DNA of 64,000 nt, taken from NCBI RefSeq assembly GCF_003633755.1, contig NZ_RBIL01000001.1:1659426-1723425 (forward strand), written 5' to 3'. Below, piece by piece: positions 39,398-48,040 of the stretch. The notes below the pieces were generated by a model that was not told the DNA's origin, did no database searches, and saw only the letters and a program-made list of their open reading frames with translations. Origin of the DNA: Solirubrobacter pauli. GTDB lineage: Bacteria; Actinomycetota; Thermoleophilia; Solirubrobacterales; Solirubrobacteraceae. Position 1 is the stretch's first letter; each line of letters opens with the position of its first letter. The position numbers and the translations under genes were made by a program.

Positions 39398-39404
39398 CAA
39401 CATT

Positions 39405-39439
39405 CTGGACGCTCAACGAAAGTTTGGACTCGCGTCCAG
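39405..39439. repeat. Inverted repeat CTGGACGC-N19-GCGTCCAG
   Basis: Perfect 8-bp arms at 39405-39412 and 39432-39439, starting 8 bp after the copolymerase stop and ahead of the riboswitch. It may end the upstream operon or be an operator of the riboswitch promoter; no T run follows. Confidence 0.45.
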
Positions 39440-39481
39440 CGGGCATCCTGCCGATAACAGGTAGCGTCAGCCAACTTCCCG

Positions 39482-39562
39482 CCTGCGAAAGGGCAAACCC
39501 GTCGTGAGGCGGGGACGCAAAGCCACGGGACTCCCCGCGAGTCAGCCGAGCTGCCGAACAGG
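39482..39562 (+). ncRNA. Cyclic di-GMP-I (GEMM) riboswitch
   Basis: The hallmark aptamer core is present: AGGGCAAACC (39490 on), a short P2 hairpin CCGTC-GTGA-GGCGG, then GGGACGCAAAGCC (tetraloop receptor and ligand pocket), a P3 arm, and a 3' AGCCGAGCTGCCGAA closing P1, with CCTG/CAGG at the base. It ends about 25 nt before GGGAGG, the Shine-Dalgarno of the glycosidase gene at 39599. Translation control is likelier than termination because no T run is seen. Sensing c-di-GMP would tie expression of this enzyme to the biofilm state. Confidence 0.9.
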
Positions 39563-39598
39563 ACCATTGCGTGGGCGGACGCACATCGGGAGGTCGTC

Positions 39599-41053
39599 AT
39601 GGTTCGTCCGCGGGTCAGCGCATATCTTGCTGCTTTCGTCGCCATGCTCGGAGCGTGGTTCGTAGTGCCGTCCACCGCGGCCGCCGCCACCAAGTACGCC
39701 GGATTGCAGACCCACCTGCTGTGGGCGAACGTCGACAACGCCGAGATGCAGCGCCAGCTCGACCTCGTCAAGTCGTCGGGCGCGACGCTCACGCGCGTGG
39801 ACGTCGGCTGGACGTCGATCCAGGAGAGCGGCCCGGGCGCGCTCAACGGCTACCACGTGGGCCGCCTGGATGCGGTCGTCAACGCCGCCAACGCACGCGG
39901 GATCAAGTTGCTCCTGACCTTCACCGGCTCGCCGTGCTGGGCGTCCACCGCGCCCGAGTCGATCAAGCAGGGCTGCGCGGGTGAGTGGTGGTCGCGCGGC
40001 GTCAGCGCCTACGCGCCCCGCGACCCGGCCGAGTACGCGAGCGCCATCGGCAAGCTCGCCGCCCGCTACAAGGGCAAGGTCACGGCCTGGGAGATCTGGA
40101 ACGAGCCCAACCACGAGGAGTTCTTCAAGGCCGCCGACCAGGCCACCGCGTACGCCGCGCTCGTGAAGGCCGCGTACCCCGCCGTCAAGGCCGCCGACCC
40201 GAGCACGACCGTCGTCGCCGGTTCGCTCTCCCAGTCCGACCACGCGTTCACCGCGCGCCTCTACCAGCTCGGCGTCAAGGGCTTCTTCGACGCGTTCTCG
40301 ATCCACCCGTACAGCGACGACTACTCGCCGCTGGACACGCGCGCGGGCCAGGACCCCCGCTACTCGTTCATCCGCGGCGTGCCCGCCGTGCGCGACGTGA
40401 TGCTGGCCAATGGCGACAACAAGCCGCTGTGGCTGACCGAGGCCGGATTCAGCACCTCCCCGATCCGCGCCACCGAGCGCTGGCGCAACGGCGTCTCGGA
40501 GGAGACGCAGGCGCTCTACCTCAAGCAGCAGGTCGAGCAGGTCGCCAAGTGGCCGTACGTGGCCGCGACCGTCTGGTTCAAGCTCAAGGACACCAGCGGC
40601 GACGTCAACGACCTCTACTCGAACTGTGGCCTGAGGAGGTGGGACGGGTCGGCCAAGCCTGCTTGGGCGGCGTTTCAGAACAGCATGGCGATCCTCGAAG
40701 ACGGCGCAGAGCAGCCGGGTGAAGGCCCGTTCGAGCCGGAAGTTCCGCAGCCGCCGCTGACGCCGGCCCCGACCCCGGTGCCGCCGGCGCCGACGCCGGT
40801 CCCGCCCGCGCCGACCCCGGTCCCGCCCGCGCCGACCCCGGTCCCGCCCGCGCCACCGGTCACGCCGGTGCCGCCCGCCCCGACGCCGACTCCGGCGCCG
40901 CCCACCAAGCCGTCCGTGCCCAAGAAGCCGACGACGAAGGCGCCCAAGCGCAGCAAGCCGGTGTCCGCGAAGATCTCGCGCGCGAAGGCGAAGAAGCTCA
41001 AGGCGCGCACGGCCGCCAAGCGCAAGGCCGCGGCCAGGCGCGCCGCTCGTTAG
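39599..41053 (+). CDS. Secreted glycoside hydrolase (clan GH-A, GH39/PslG-like) under riboswitch control
   Basis: 484 residues. Signal peptide 1-29. TIM-barrel catalytic domain to about 365, with the acid/base Glu169 in WEIWNEPN and the probable nucleophile Glu281 in WLTEAGFS. It is followed by a Pro-rich linker of four PVPPAPT units and a Lys/Arg/Ala-rich tail that may bind polymer or wall. Such enzymes hydrolyse or trim exopolysaccharide, as PslG does in Pseudomonas. GGGAGG lies 5 nt before ATG 39599. The c-di-GMP riboswitch upstream is the control element. Confidence 0.9.
   Translation: MVRPRVSAYLAAFVAMLGAWFVVPSTAAAATKYAGLQTHLLWANVDNAEMQRQLDLVKSSGATLTRVDVGWTSIQESGPGALNGYHVGRLDAVVNAANARGIKLLLTFTGSPCWASTAPESIKQGCAGEWWSRGVSAYAPRDPAEYASAIGKLAARYKGKVTAWEIWNEPNHEEFFKAADQATAYAALVKAAYPAVKAADPSTTVVAGSLSQSDHAFTARLYQLGVKGFFDAFSIHPYSDDYSPLDTRAGQDPRYSFIRGVPAVRDVMLANGDNKPLWLTEAGFSTSPIRATERWRNGVSEETQALYLKQQVEQVAKWPYVAATVWFKLKDTSGDVNDLYSNCGLRRWDGSAKPAWAAFQNSMAILEDGAEQPGEGPFEPEVPQPPLTPAPTPVPPAPTPVPPAPTPVPPAPTPVPPAPPVTPVPPAPTPTPAPPTKPSVPKKPTTKAPKRSKPVSAKISRAKAKKLKARTAAKRKAAARRAAR
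40775..40858 (+). repeat. 21-bp tandem repeats coding the PVPPAPT linker
   Basis: Four 21-bp units; those at 40796-40816 and 40817-40837 are identical. They encode the Pro-rich spacer of the glycosidase. Confidence 0.85.
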
Positions 41054-41065
41054 CGGCGCGCCACC

Positions 41066-41071
41066 TACCAT
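41066..41071 (+). promoter_or_regulatory. -10 box TACCAT of a leaderless promoter
   Basis: TACCAT ends 7 nt before GTG 41079 of the ligase-like gene, so that gene may be transcribed independently of the riboswitch message. Confidence 0.5.
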
Positions 41072-41078
41072 CGTCGGC

Positions 41079-42449
41079 GTGACCGTCGGCGCTCGCGTCC
41101 TGCTCCTCGGCGCCATCGCCGCATGCTGCTTCGCCGCCGCGGCGCAGGTGCTCGTGATGGCCCAGCTCGGGGCGAGCGCCGGGTTCGTGCTGCCGATCGC
41201 GGTCGTCGTCGGCGTGGCGGTCGTGCGCCGGCCGGTGATCGGCGTGCAGCTCGCCGTGCTGGCCGTGCCGCTCGAGTACTTCTCGATCAAGCTCGGCGCG
41301 TTCGGTGGCCTGAGCGTCTCGGAGCTGCTGCTGCTGCTGACCGCCGCCGCCGTGCTGCTCGAGTGGGCGGTGTCCGGCCACGTGCCGGCGGTGCCGCCCG
41401 CGCTGCGCGCGCTCCTGCTGATCTGCGTCGTGATCGCGTTCGGCTTCACGATCGCGCGCGACACCGTGATCGTCACGAAGGTGCTGCTGATGTGGAGCGC
41501 GTTCACGATCGTCGGCGTCCAGCTCGCCGCGTCGCCCGTCGAGGACGTGCGGCGGACGATGATCTGCATGGCCCTCGCCGGCGGGCTCGTCTCGCTGATC
41601 GCGATCGCGACCGGCGGGACCCAGACGCTCGTGGGCGGCGGCGAGATCGTCACCAACCGCGCGCAGGGCAGCTTCGCCCAGCCGAACGTGCTCGGCTTCT
41701 TCCTGGTCATGACGATCCCGATCGCGATCGTGCTCGCCACCCAGGGGCCGCTGTGGCTGCGGGGCGTGATGACCGCCGCGGCCGCGGCCAGCGTCATGGG
41801 CGTGATGCTGTCGCTCTCGCGCACGAGCCTGCTCGGCACGGCGCTGGGCTTCGTCGTGCTGCTGCTGTGGCCGCCGTTCCGCAAGCTGGCGTTCGCCGCG
41901 CTCGCGGTGCTCGTGGTGTTCTCGCTCGTGAACGCGAAGGCGCTGTCGCAGTCGCACCAGATCGAGGTCGTGACGTCGCGGCTGGGCACGCTCGGCCAGG
42001 CGAGCACCGTGTCCGACGACCCGCGGCTGGAGATCTACCGCACCGTGCCGGGCGTGTTCGCCGAGCATCCGTGGCTGGGCGTCGGCGAGGGCAACTTCTC
42101 GCTGATCTCGCGCGAGTACGGGCTGCGCGACCTGGACGGGATGCCGTTCGACCATGCGCACAACGTCGTGCTGACGTTCGCGGCCGAGCTCGGCGCTCCC
42201 GGGCTGCTCGCGCTGGGCTGGCTCTTCTTCGCGGTCGGGCGGCTGGTGGTCGGCGCGGCGCGCACGCGCGGGGACCCGGTGGTCGGCGCGCTCGGGCTGG
42301 CGTTGAGCGCGGCGATGGTCGGCAACGTCCTGACCAGCCTCGGCGACTATCCGCCGCGCACGAACGTGATCGCGGCGATGTTCATCGCGCAGGTCGGGCT
42401 CCTGGCGGCGCTCCAGCGGCGCGCTCAGGCGCCCATGCGCTCGGCGTAG
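41079..42449 (+). CDS. O-antigen ligase/polymerase-family membrane protein (second Wzy-like)
   Basis: 456 residues, about 11-12 membrane helices. Wzy_C-type features: GSFAQPNVLGFFLVM, MLSLSRTSLLGTALGF and, after the large outer loop, RLEIYRTVPGVFAEHPWLGVGEGNFS (in pieces) and DHAHNVVLTFAAELGAPGLL. It likely polymerises EPS repeat units or ligates chains to an acceptor. Two such proteins in one locus suggest one polymerase and one ligase; which is which cannot be said. It overlaps the convergent glycosyltransferase by 25 bp. Confidence 0.88.
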   Translation: MTVGARVLLLGAIAACCFAAAAQVLVMAQLGASAGFVLPIAVVVGVAVVRRPVIGVQLAVLAVPLEYFSIKLGAFGGLSVSELLLLLTAAAVLLEWAVSGHVPAVPPALRALLLICVVIAFGFTIARDTVIVTKVLLMWSAFTIVGVQLAASPVEDVRRTMICMALAGGLVSLIAIATGGTQTLVGGGEIVTNRAQGSFAQPNVLGFFLVMTIPIAIVLATQGPLWLRGVMTAAAAASVMGVMLSLSRTSLLGTALGFVVLLLWPPFRKLAFAALAVLVVFSLVNAKALSQSHQIEVVTSRLGTLGQASTVSDDPRLEIYRTVPGVFAEHPWLGVGEGNFSLISREYGLRDLDGMPFDHAHNVVLTFAAELGAPGLLALGWLFFAVGRLVVGAARTRGDPVVGALGLALSAAMVGNVLTSLGDYPPRTNVIAAMFIAQVGLLAALQRRAQAPMRSA

Positions 42450-43528
42450 ACGGCTTCGAGCTCGTCCACCATGCGGGCGAGCGAGAAGTGCTCGTCGGCG
42501 CGGGCGCGGGCGCGCCGGCCCATCGCGCGCAGCGCCTCCGGATCACCCGCGAGCGCCACGATGGCCGCAGCCAGCGCGTCCGCGTCGCCGGGCGGGACGA
42601 GCCGGCCGGTCACGCCGTCGGCAACGGCCTCTTCGACGCCGCCGACGTCGGTGGCGATCACCGGCAGCCCGCACGCCATCGCCTCGAGGATCGCCAGCGG
42701 CAGCGACTCCCACAGCGAGGGCAGGACGAGCAGGTCGAAGCCGAGCAGGTGGCGCTCGACGGGCGGCACGAACGGCAGCTGCACGACGCGGTCCTGCAGG
42801 CCGCGCGCGGCGATCGCCTCGCGCACCTCGGCTTCCAGCTCGCCGCTGCCGACGATCGCGACCGTGCCGGGGAACGGCTGCCGCGCCGCGGCCTCGACCA
42901 GCCGCAACGGGTCCTTCTGCGGCTCGAGCCGGGCGAGGAAGCCGATCACGGGCTTGGGCAGCGCGGTCAGGCGCGGGTCCGGCTCGGTCGGGTGCGCCGC
43001 CGGGACGCCGTTCTGGACCACCCTGAGGACGCGGTGCGCCCCGACGAGCCGGCTCCGGCTCTCCCGCGCTTCCCAGCGCGAGCAGGCGACGAGCGCGCCG
43101 GTACGCGGCAGCAGCGCCTGCTCGACGGCCCAGTAGGCGGCGCGCAGCGGGCCGAGGCCGGCGAGGAAGGCGAAGCAGTGCGGCGTGTAGACGATCCGGC
43201 GCCGGTCCGGAAGGGCGGCGCGGACGAGCGCGCCCGCCTTCGAGGAGTGCGCGTGGATGACGTCGTAGCGGTGGGCCTTGTCGAGTGCCCGCAGGCGCGC
43301 GGCCGCCTTCAGGTCACCCACGCCGGCGACGGGGGTCATCGGCAGCGCGTGCACGCGGGCGCCGGCCGCTTCGAGGCGCGCGCGCTGCGCCGAACCGGGT
43401 CCCGCGGCGTCCGAGGCGGCGACCTCGACCTCCCACCCACGCGCCGTGAGCTCGGTGGCGACGTGGATGACGTGCTGGGGCGCACCGCCGTCCGGGGGCT
43501 CGAGGACATGCAGGATGCGCCGGCTCAA
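42425..43528 (-). CDS. Glycosyltransferase family 4
   Basis: 367 residues from TTG 43528. GT-B fold: N-terminal RILHVLEPPDGGAPQHVIHVATEL, the central hinge PVIGFLARLEPQKDPLRLVEAA, and the nucleotide-sugar site E-x7-E in SLWESLPLAILEAMACGLPVIATDVGG (in pieces). It adds a sugar with retention of configuration to a lipid-linked EPS precursor in the cytoplasm. The start is supported by TAGCCT 8 nt upstream. It is the only left-going glycosyltransferase of the central block. Confidence 0.92.
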   Translation of the reverse strand: MSRRILHVLEPPDGGAPQHVIHVATELTARGWEVEVAASDAAGPGSAQRARLEAAGARVHALPMTPVAGVGDLKAAARLRALDKAHRYDVIHAHSSKAGALVRAALPDRRRIVYTPHCFAFLAGLGPLRAAYWAVEQALLPRTGALVACSRWEARESRSRLVGAHRVLRVVQNGVPAAHPTEPDPRLTALPKPVIGFLARLEPQKDPLRLVEAAARQPFPGTVAIVGSGELEAEVREAIAARGLQDRVVQLPFVPPVERHLLGFDLLVLPSLWESLPLAILEAMACGLPVIATDVGGVEEAVADGVTGRLVPPGDADALAAAIVALAGDPEALRAMGRRARARADEHFSLARMVDELEAVYAERMGA

Positions 43529-43536
43529 GTCCGGAC

Positions 43537-43542
43537 AGGCTA
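43537..43542 (-). promoter_or_regulatory. -10 box TAGCCT of a leaderless promoter (GT4)
   Basis: Minus-strand TAGCCT ends 8 nt before TTG 43528. Confidence 0.45.
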
Positions 43543-43568
43543 GTCGGGGCGCTGCCAAGATGTGCGCG

Positions 43569-44543
43569 ATGCACGGCGGGATATCGGTGGTCGTGACCGT
43601 CTGGAACGACCGCGAGGGGCTCGCGGCGCTGCTCGACGCGCTCGCCGCGCAGGAGCGGGTGCCCGACGAGGTCGTGGTCGTCGACGCGGGCTCCACGGAC
43701 GGGACGGACGCGATGCTCGCGGCGCGGCCCGAGCCGGTCACGGTCGTGGCCGCGCCGGGGGCGAACATCTCGGCCGGCCGCAACGTCGGCATCCGCGCCG
43801 CGCGCTTCGAGCGGATCGCGTGCACGGACGCGGGCTGCACGCCGCGGCCGGGCTGGCTGGCCGCGCTGGACGCCGCCCTGACCGGCGAGGTCGAGTTCGT
43901 CGCGGGCGTCTACCGCGTCGTCGGCGAGACACCGTTCGAGCGCTGCCTGGCGACGGCTCTCTACCCGTCGCCGGAGGAGATCGGCGTCGACGACCCGGTC
44001 GTCAAGGTCGCCCACAAGCTGTTCGGGCGCTCGTTCGACGTCGAGCACGCGACGGGCCGCTCGATGGCCTTCACGCGCCGCGCCTGGGAGCTCGCCGGCG
44101 GCTTCCCCGAGCACCTCTTCGCGGGCGAGGACGTGGCCTTCAGCGCCGCCGCGGCCGCTGCCGTGCCCAGCGCGCTCGTGCCCGCCGCCGAGGTCACCTG
44201 GCGCCCGCGCCCGACCTGGATCGCGAACGCCCGCATGTACGCCGTCTACGCCCGCGGCGACGTCCGCCAGGGCAGCCCGAACCGCCACCTCGCCCGCGCC
44301 GGCGCGTACCTCGGCGGCGCCGCGGCGATGCTCCGCGGCGGCCCGGCGGTCCGCGCGCTCGCGCTGGCGGGCGCGGCCGCCTACCTCGGCCTGCCGGCCC
44401 GTCGCGCCCGCGCGGACGGCCTCCCGCCCGCCGACTGGTGGCGCCTCCCGCTCGTGGTCGCGATGAAGGACCTCTCGCAGGTCACCGGCGCCGTCCAGGG
44501 CCTGGCCGACGCCGCGGCGGGCCGGCCGCAACCCCGCCCGTGA
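43569..44543 (+). CDS. Glycosyltransferase family 2
   Basis: 324 residues. GT-A fold: ISVVVTVWNDREGLAALLDAL, DEVVVVDAGSTDGTDAML, GANISAGRNVGIRAA, a DAGC metal-site equivalent of DxD and the late GGFPEHLFAGEDVAFS. An inverting transferase with UDP- or NDP-sugar donor. ATG 43569 or the in-frame ATG 43560. GTG 44540 of the next gene overlaps the stop by 4 bp, giving a two-gene unit. Confidence 0.9.
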   Translation: MHGGISVVVTVWNDREGLAALLDALAAQERVPDEVVVVDAGSTDGTDAMLAARPEPVTVVAAPGANISAGRNVGIRAARFERIACTDAGCTPRPGWLAALDAALTGEVEFVAGVYRVVGETPFERCLATALYPSPEEIGVDDPVVKVAHKLFGRSFDVEHATGRSMAFTRRAWELAGGFPEHLFAGEDVAFSAAAAAAVPSALVPAAEVTWRPRPTWIANARMYAVYARGDVRQGSPNRHLARAGAYLGGAAAMLRGGPAVRALALAGAAAYLGLPARRARADGLPPADWWRLPLVVAMKDLSQVTGAVQGLADAAAGRPQPRP

Positions 44544-45607
44544 CCGGCCTGCGCGTCCTCTTCGTCGCCTCCTCGGGCGAGCTCGGCGGGGCCGAGCTCG
44601 CGCTCGCCACGTACGCCGCGCATCTTCCCGCGGGCGTGTCGGCCGGGGCGCTCGTGCTCTCTTCCGGGCCGTTGGCGGGGCAGCTGCGAGAGCGGCTCGA
44701 CCGGCCCGTCGCGACCGCGCACTTCGACGGGCGGCCGTCCGCGCGGGCCGCGGTCGCGTTCACGCGCGGGCTCGTGCGGCATCTGCGGGTGGCGCGGCCG
44801 GACGTGGTGCTCGCCAGCGGGATCAAGGCGGCCGTGCTCGCCGCGCCCGCGTGCCGGCTGGCGGGGGTGCCGCTCGTGTGGCACAAGGTCGACCTCTCGT
44901 ACGACGCGTGGCTCGCCCGGCCGCTGGCCGCGCTGACCGCCGGCGTGATCCCCGTGAGCGAGCTCGCCGGCGCCGCCGTGCCGGCCGGCAAGCGCCTGCC
45001 GGTCGTGGCGCCCCCGGTCCGGCTCGATCCCGCGTTCCGCGTGGGCCCCGAGCGACCGCCCGCGACGCTCGGCTCGATCGGCCGGCTCGTGCCCTACAAG
45101 GGGCACGCGCTCGTGATCGAGGCGGCGGCGCGGCTGAACGCGCGCGTGGTGATCGCCGGCGGCGACGTGGTCAGCGCTCCCGGCCACCGCGAGGCGCTGC
45201 GCACCCTTGCGGCCGAGCGCGGCGTCGAAGCCGAGATCATCGAGCACACGGCGAGCGTGGAAGCGGTGCTCGAGCGGCTGACCGTCCTGGTCGGCGCGAC
45301 CTACGTCGACGAGCAGGGCTTCGGGCTCGAGGGCTTCGGGCTCGCGCTGGCCGAGGGCAGCTGGGCGGGCCTGCCGGTGGTCGGCACGTCGGCGGCCGCG
45401 ATCGTCGACGGCGTCACCGGGCGGGTCGTCCCGCCTCGCGACGTTGACGCGCTCACCCACGCGATCGCCGCGTACCTGGAGGACCCCGCGGCCGCCCGCG
45501 CCGCCGGGCAGCGCGGCGCCGAGTGGGCCCGCGCCACCCTCCGCCCGGAAGCGCTCGCGGCCGACCTGGTCTTCAGTCTCGGCGCGGCGCGGCGGCGCAG
45601 CGCATAG
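44540..45607 (+). CDS. Glycosyltransferase family 4 (second)
   Basis: 355 residues. LRVLFVASSGELGGAELALATYA at the start; hinge GSIGRLVPYKGHALVIEAA; sugar-nucleotide site around EGFGLALAEGSWAGLPVVGTSAAAI. GT-B fold with retaining mechanism expected. It is coupled to the preceding GT2 by a GTGA overlap. A TAGCCT promoter box for the next gene overlaps its stop codon. Confidence 0.9.
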   Translation: MTGLRVLFVASSGELGGAELALATYAAHLPAGVSAGALVLSSGPLAGQLRERLDRPVATAHFDGRPSARAAVAFTRGLVRHLRVARPDVVLASGIKAAVLAAPACRLAGVPLVWHKVDLSYDAWLARPLAALTAGVIPVSELAGAAVPAGKRLPVVAPPVRLDPAFRVGPERPPATLGSIGRLVPYKGHALVIEAAARLNARVVIAGGDVVSAPGHREALRTLAAERGVEAEIIEHTASVEAVLERLTVLVGATYVDEQGFGLEGFGLALAEGSWAGLPVVGTSAAAIVDGVTGRVVPPRDVDALTHAIAAYLEDPAAARAAGQRGAEWARATLRPEALAADLVFSLGAARRRSA

Positions 45608-45610
45608 CCT
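45605..45610 (+). promoter_or_regulatory. -10 box TAGCCT of a leaderless promoter (GT2)
   Basis: TAGCCT, overlapping the stop codon of the upstream GT4 gene, ends 8 nt before GTG 45619. Confidence 0.45.
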
Positions 45611-45618
45611 TGAGCGCA

Positions 45619-46563
45619 GTGCCCCTCCCGGTCAGCGCCGTCATCCTCTCGTTCAACCGGCGCGACCGGCTCGTCCGCGTGCTCGACGAGCTCGAGCGCC
45701 AGGACCTCGTCGACGAGGTGCTCGTCGTCGATGCCTCCACCGACGGCAGCGACCAGGCCGTGCTCGAGCACCCAGGCCGCGCCCGCCTGCTCACGCCTGG
45801 CGACCTCGGCGCCGCGGGCCGCAACTTCGGCGCCCAAGAGGCCCGCAACGAGTACGTCCTCATGCTCGACGACGACTCGTACCCGCTGCCCGGCGCGGTC
45901 GAGCGCCTGGTCGCCGCGATGGACGCCAACCCGCGGCTCGCCGTCGCCAGCGGCCTCGTGCGTGACGTCGACGAGGACGTGATCGTCCAGTCCACGGAGC
46001 TGGGCTCGTTCGACTGGTGGCTGCGCCGCGGCCGCGAAGGCGAACCCGCCGAGGGCTTCGACACCTACTTCTTCGCCGAGGGCGGCTGCCTGATCCGCCG
46101 CACGCCGTTCCTGGCGGCCGGCGGCTTCTTCGGCCCGTACTTCTTCACGCTCTCCGAGGTCGACGTGACCATGCGCCTGGCCGCCGACGGGTGGGAGACG
46201 CGCTACTTCCCGGACGCGCTGATCAACCACCTGCGCCCGCTGATCTACAAGCGCCCCTCCTCACGCACGATCCGCCTGCGCACGCGCAACAACCAGTGGC
46301 ACCTGTGGCTGCGCTACCCGCCCGCCATGGCCATCCCGCGGATGCTCTTCCACGGCGCGTTCGACCTGCTCGAAGCGCTCTACCGCGGCCTCCCGAAGGC
46401 GTGGCTGGAAGGCATCACCGAGGCCTGGAAGCTCCGCAAGACCGTCGCGCCCTACCGCGCGCCGATCGATCCGGACATCCTCCGCCGCGTCGAGGACAAG
46501 CGCACCCGCCAGCACGTCGAGCTGATCGTCGGCTCGGTGCGCCGGCGGCTGACCAAGCGTTAG
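45619..46563 (+). CDS. Glycosyltransferase family 2 (rhamnosyltransferase-like)
   Basis: 314 residues. VSAVILSFNRRDRLVRVLDEL, VLVVDASTDGSDQAVL, NLEGAAGRNFG-like LGAAGRNFGAQEA, the metal site MLDDDSYPL and the acceptor-side GGFFGPYFFTLSEVDVTMRL. A soluble GT-A enzyme followed by about 70 helical residues that may touch the membrane. GTG 45619 has a TAGCCT box 8 nt before it; TTG 45610 is a weaker alternative. The stop is shared with the convergent flippase gene (TTAG). Confidence 0.9.
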   Translation: MPLPVSAVILSFNRRDRLVRVLDELERQDLVDEVLVVDASTDGSDQAVLEHPGRARLLTPGDLGAAGRNFGAQEARNEYVLMLDDDSYPLPGAVERLVAAMDANPRLAVASGLVRDVDEDVIVQSTELGSFDWWLRRGREGEPAEGFDTYFFAEGGCLIRRTPFLAAGGFFGPYFFTLSEVDVTMRLAADGWETRYFPDALINHLRPLIYKRPSSRTIRLRTRNNQWHLWLRYPPAMAIPRMLFHGAFDLLEALYRGLPKAWLEGITEAWKLRKTVAPYRAPIDPDILRRVEDKRTRQHVELIVGSVRRRLTKR

Positions 46564-47996
46564 CCGCGCCGCACCATCGCGACGAGCGTGCGCAGGTCCT
46601 GCGGGTACAGCCAGCGCTCCACCGCCAGCAGCACGACCACGTAGGCGATCGGCGCCACCACCAGCGCCGGGACGGTCGGCCCGAGCGCCAGCGCCACCAG
46701 CGCGATCGCGACGCAGCCCGCGAGCGGCCCGCTCAGCACGCGCCGCGCCGACAGCCGGCCCGCGACGCGCATCGCGTAGCCCATGAAGGCGATCGCGAGC
46801 AGCAGCTCCGACAGCGACGTCACCAGCGCCGCCCCGCGGAACGACCACGCCGGGATCAGCACCAGGTTGAGCACGACGTTGAGCACGAGCACGCCCGCGG
46901 TGATCTGCGGGAGGATCCGCTGGCGTCCCTGGGCGATCAGCACGAACGCGCCGAAGTAGCCCACGCCGTACAGCGCGGCGGCCCCGCCCAGCAGCCGCAC
47001 GGCGGCGACGGCGTCCGCGTAGTCGGGCCCGTAGACCACGTCGACGATCGGCTCGGCCAGCACCGCGAACGCCGTCCCGATCGGCGCCAGCGCGCACAGG
47101 ATCAGCTTCAGCCCGGTCTCCACCAGGTCCCGCAGCGGCGGCGCGCTCGTCCGCGAGGCGCGCGAGAGCGCCGGCAGGAGCGCGGCGGTCATCCCGTAGG
47201 CGACGAACAGCGGGCTCTCCAGCAGCCGGTACGCGGCGCCGTAGAAGCCGACCGCGGCGTCGTCCTTGATCAGCGACAGCAGCACGGTGTCGACGCGGAA
47301 CAGCGCCGTGTTGAGCAGCACCGTCAGCCCGATCGTGAAGGTCATCTTGACCAGCCCGAGCGCCCGCGCCGCCGACGGCGACGGCGCGGGCCGGACGCCG
47401 ATCGCCGCAAGCCGCACCATCACCAGCGCCGTGGCGGCCAGCGCGCACGCGAGGTAGATCGCCGCGACCACGACGATCCCGGCGCCCGCGAGCAGCGCGA
47501 CGATGCCGATGATCCCGATCGACGCGCGCTCGAGCATCGTCGCGGCGGCCGGCCAGCGCAGGTCGTCGAGCCCCTGGAAGGTCGCGTTGAAGATGTTCAT
47601 GTAGAGCTCGACGAGCGCACCCAGGGCGAGGAACGCGACCGTCAGCTGCACCTCGCCGGAGTAGCCCGCGACGACCGCGAACACCACCGCCGCGACGCAC
47701 CCGGCCACGCCGAACGCCGACTTGGCCACGAGCGCGTCGGTCATCAGCCGCGGCGCGGTCTTCGGGTCGCGTGCGATCGTGCGCGCCATCCACTCGTCGA
47801 TCCCGAAGCCGGCGAACACCGTCGTCAGCTGCGCGAGCGACAGCGCGAACGTATACGCACCAAAGCCCTGCTCGCCCAGCACGCGCGCCATCACGACGTA
47901 GAATCCGAGCGATGCCAGCTTGCCCAGCACTTGGGCGGCGCTGACGGCCAGCGCGTTGCGAGCGATCGTGCGAGCGCCGGTCACGGAAGACGCCAT
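46560..47996 (-). CDS. Oligosaccharide flippase (Wzx, MOP superfamily)
   Basis: 478 residues from ATG 47996 (MASSVTGARTIARNAL); a GTG at 48026 would add ten residues. About 14 hydrophobic helices; N-terminal signature TIARNALAVSAAQVLGKLASLGFYVVMARVLG and central FGAYTFALSLAQLTTVFAGFGIDEW, in pieces. It flips undecaprenyl-linked repeat units across the membrane for polymerisation by the Wzy-like proteins. It diverges from the nucleotidyltransferase 45 bp away. Confidence 0.92.
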   Translation of the reverse strand: MASSVTGARTIARNALAVSAAQVLGKLASLGFYVVMARVLGEQGFGAYTFALSLAQLTTVFAGFGIDEWMARTIARDPKTAPRLMTDALVAKSAFGVAGCVAAVVFAVVAGYSGEVQLTVAFLALGALVELYMNIFNATFQGLDDLRWPAAATMLERASIGIIGIVALLAGAGIVVVAAIYLACALAATALVMVRLAAIGVRPAPSPSAARALGLVKMTFTIGLTVLLNTALFRVDTVLLSLIKDDAAVGFYGAAYRLLESPLFVAYGMTAALLPALSRASRTSAPPLRDLVETGLKLILCALAPIGTAFAVLAEPIVDVVYGPDYADAVAAVRLLGGAAALYGVGYFGAFVLIAQGRQRILPQITAGVLVLNVVLNLVLIPAWSFRGAALVTSLSELLLAIAFMGYAMRVAGRLSARRVLSGPLAGCVAIALVALALGPTVPALVVAPIAYVVVLLAVERWLYPQDLRTLVAMVRRG

Positions 47997-48040
47997 CCTG
48001 AACGACGTGCCCGACGACCCCCACACCAGGAAGTAGTGTG

